47,804 nucleotides of DNA, from contig NZ_LZRN01000032.1 in assembly GCF_001678675.1 (NCBI RefSeq), forward strand, positions 1-47,804. Reading direction: 5' to 3'. Below are positions 46,294 through 47,804 of this stretch, piece after piece. This DNA comes from Gelidibacter algens (GTDB lineage: Bacteria; Bacteroidota; Bacteroidia; Flavobacteriales; Flavobacteriaceae). Below the pieces are notes generated by a model that was not told the origin of the DNA, did no database searches, and saw nothing but the letters and a program-made list of their open reading frames with translations. Both the position numbers and the translations under genes were made by a program. Each line of letters begins with the position of its first letter. Position 1 is the stretch's first letter.

Positions 46294-47804
46294 GATCCTT
46301 TCCATATTTAAAACAAACTGGGTAGTTAAATCTATTCCATTTGAAATCCAGTACCGTAAGGCAAGTTCAACTACTGAAACTGATAAAATACTCTGTACTA
46401 TAATTAGAGAAAATTGCGGCAATATCTCGTATAATGAATTTGCAATATTATTGGGCTTTAATATATCAACCATAGAAGGTGTAATAAAATATGGTGACCC
46501 CGCTGAGAATAAAATTTTTGACTTTTATTTAAAACGTCTCGAAGATTTCCATTTAACAGAATCACGAAATAATATTATTAAGCTAACAAATGCAGGTTTA
46601 GACTCATTAGAAACAGGTCTTAAATACAAATACTTCGCTGCGCGAATTACTGTATTAGAAAATATAACAGCTAATGACAGTGATGATAGATTTTTTTCTT
46701 TTAAAGATGCATTTGGTTTGACTAAATCTCTGACAGCAGTAACTGAATTGAATTCAATTGTTGTTATCGAACGTGACTTTTTATTGGAAAAGATAGATTT
46801 TCAACTTTTTCAAAGTGATGAATTTGAAGGAGAAGCTTTAAATTTTAAAATGCTAGAATCTAAGGAAGCATTTAATGAATTCGATATAAACACATTTTTA
46901 GTGGTAGATGAAAATCAGACGATGTCGATACAGTTTGAGCATTCTGATAATGAGTCTACTTCAATAGACAATTTGGTCAAACAAGATCAAAATTCCGATC
47001 TATACAGAGCACTTATAAGAAAAGGGGAATTCTATTATTTCTTGAGCCTTAATAAGACGATAGATTCAGAAATCTTAATTTTATATTTAGACCTATGGGA
47101 TTGGTCACAACTTGTCGAAAACCCAAATGTAAATTGGAGCGATAAGCAAGTTTTTGAAATCGTCAGCCAAAATGCGGATAAAGGAATATGGAGAGTAATT
47201 AGCTCTAACGTAGCTCTGGAAATTCTTGTTGAGCACTTAAAACAATATCTCTATTTCTGGGATTGGTCAATATTATCAAATAGATTTAGTGAAGCTGTAA
47301 TAAGAGCAAGCATTACAGAATATCCTTGGGATTTTGAGATCCTATCTGGAAAGGACTCAGACTTAGTTATCGATTTACTTCAAAATAAAGAATTAAATGA
47401 TGAGAATTGGGACTGGTCATATTTATCTGTGGAACTACCAGAGAGTTTTATTAGAAAAAACATAGAACAATTTCCGTGGGACTATTTTACCATTACTCAG
47501 AATAGATTTAGCATTTTTAAGGATATCTTTAATGAAGCTTTTAAAAGCGACTCCTATGATGCCCTAAAGTTTTTGTGGGATTGGAAATATATCTCATCGG
47601 AAATTAATCTAAACACAGTTTACAAGCATCTAGATATATTTGCACCATATATCAGTTGGGAAATCATTCTAAAACGATTTTTCACTAATGAAAGTATCAT
47701 AGAAACATTTTTAGCTGACAAATCTTTTCAAGAAAAGTTAAAAAATCTACTGCCAAAAAACATTAGCGTTACTACCCAAGAATATTATTTCACAAAAGAA
47801 TTAG
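46283..47804 (+). CDS. Winged-helix protein with WDWxxLS repeats, cut by the right edge
   Basis: An ATG at 46283 within the end of the helicase gene opens a frame that stays open to the window end (507 codons, no stop). The first 120 residues look like a winged helix (DKILCTIIRENCGNISYNEF, then NNIIKLTNAGLDSLETG). A middle part of unknown fold (about 130-260) follows. From about residue 270 the protein has repeats with LYLDLWDWSQL, YLYFWDWSILS, YPWDFEILS, NWDWSYLS and FLWDWKYIS. These match the repeat signature in the Pif1-like protein of the opposite operon. The overlap implies translational coupling to the IF2N helicase. The family is not recognised. Confidence 0.75.
   Translation, partial: MSNKILSIFKTNWVVKSIPFEIQYRKASSTTETDKILCTIIRENCGNISYNEFAILLGFNISTIEGVIKYGDPAENKIFDFYLKRLEDFHLTESRNNIIKLTNAGLDSLETGLKYKYFAARITVLENITANDSDDRFFSFKDAFGLTKSLTAVTELNSIVVIERDFLLEKIDFQLFQSDEFEGEALNFKMLESKEAFNEFDINTFLVVDENQTMSIQFEHSDNESTSIDNLVKQDQNSDLYRALIRKGEFYYFLSLNKTIDSEILILYLDLWDWSQLVENPNVNWSDKQVFEIVSQNADKGIWRVISSNVALEILVEHLKQYLYFWDWSILSNRFSEAVIRASITEYPWDFEILSGKDSDLVIDLLQNKELNDENWDWSYLSVELPESFIRKNIEQFPWDYFTITQNRFSIFKDIFNEAFKSDSYDALKFLWDWKYISSEINLNTVYKHLDIFAPYISWEIILKRFFTNESIIETFLADKSFQEKLKNLLPKNISVTTQEYYFTKEL

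Overview
The window looks like a chromosome or integrative-element segment from a Bacteroidota bacterium, most likely of the Flavobacteriaceae. It is AT-rich. It carries a CTnDOT-type transfer operon (traE to traN families), an RteC-family regulator and an IS1595-family insertion sequence, and its proteins have typical flavobacterial features. No rRNA, tRNA or CRISPR array was recognised. The whole window reads as accessory DNA.

Left region (1-5000): a frame-damaged gene of unknown function runs off the left edge. Then come a short 3' remnant of a type I restriction subunit (HsdR-like), an HTH regulator coupled to a SecB-like protein, an IS1595-family element and a TPR/transmembrane/AraC regulator.

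Conjugative module (5100-16200): RteC, an excisionase-like HTH protein, a replication-like gene holding a seven-copy iteron-like array, a DnaC-like ATPase, a cell-wall amidase, and traE-traF-traG-traI-traJ-traK-traM-traN plus a small lipoprotein. TraH, TraL, the relaxase, the coupling protein and the integrase are absent from the window, so this is a truncated or dispersed ICE backbone.

Defence-like island (16500-47804): on the minus strand, one tightly packed set of genes of about 26 kb runs from an XRE regulator (42370) down to 16496. In transcription order it encodes XRE, a DrmD-like SNF2 helicase, a DrmMI-like adenine methyltransferase, a GHKL ATPase, a frame-disrupted DUF3883 second half, a 2104-residue DruE/YprA-like helicase with DUF1998 and a nuclease-like tail, a RelE-UvrD fusion helicase, a Pif1-like helicase with a tryptophan-rich repeat array, a frameshifted HEPN-like protein, a GGCT-like protein, an XAC2610-like secreted protein and an unknown protein. 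Divergently, an IF2N-like/Upf1-type helicase is translationally coupled to a winged-helix protein that carries WDWxxLS repeats like those of the Pif1 protein and runs off the right edge. Five helicases of different families, a methyltransferase, nuclease-like folds and RNase-like folds in two divergent units suggest a composite DISARM-like/Druantia-like antiphage array. The system assignment is inference; the individual domain calls rest on visible motifs.

A recurring theme is gene disruption by one-base changes in A/T homopolymers (near 7141, 18331, 31763, and several at 1-203). These may be real phase-off mutations or uncorrected sequencing errors, and this must be settled before the array is judged active or broken.
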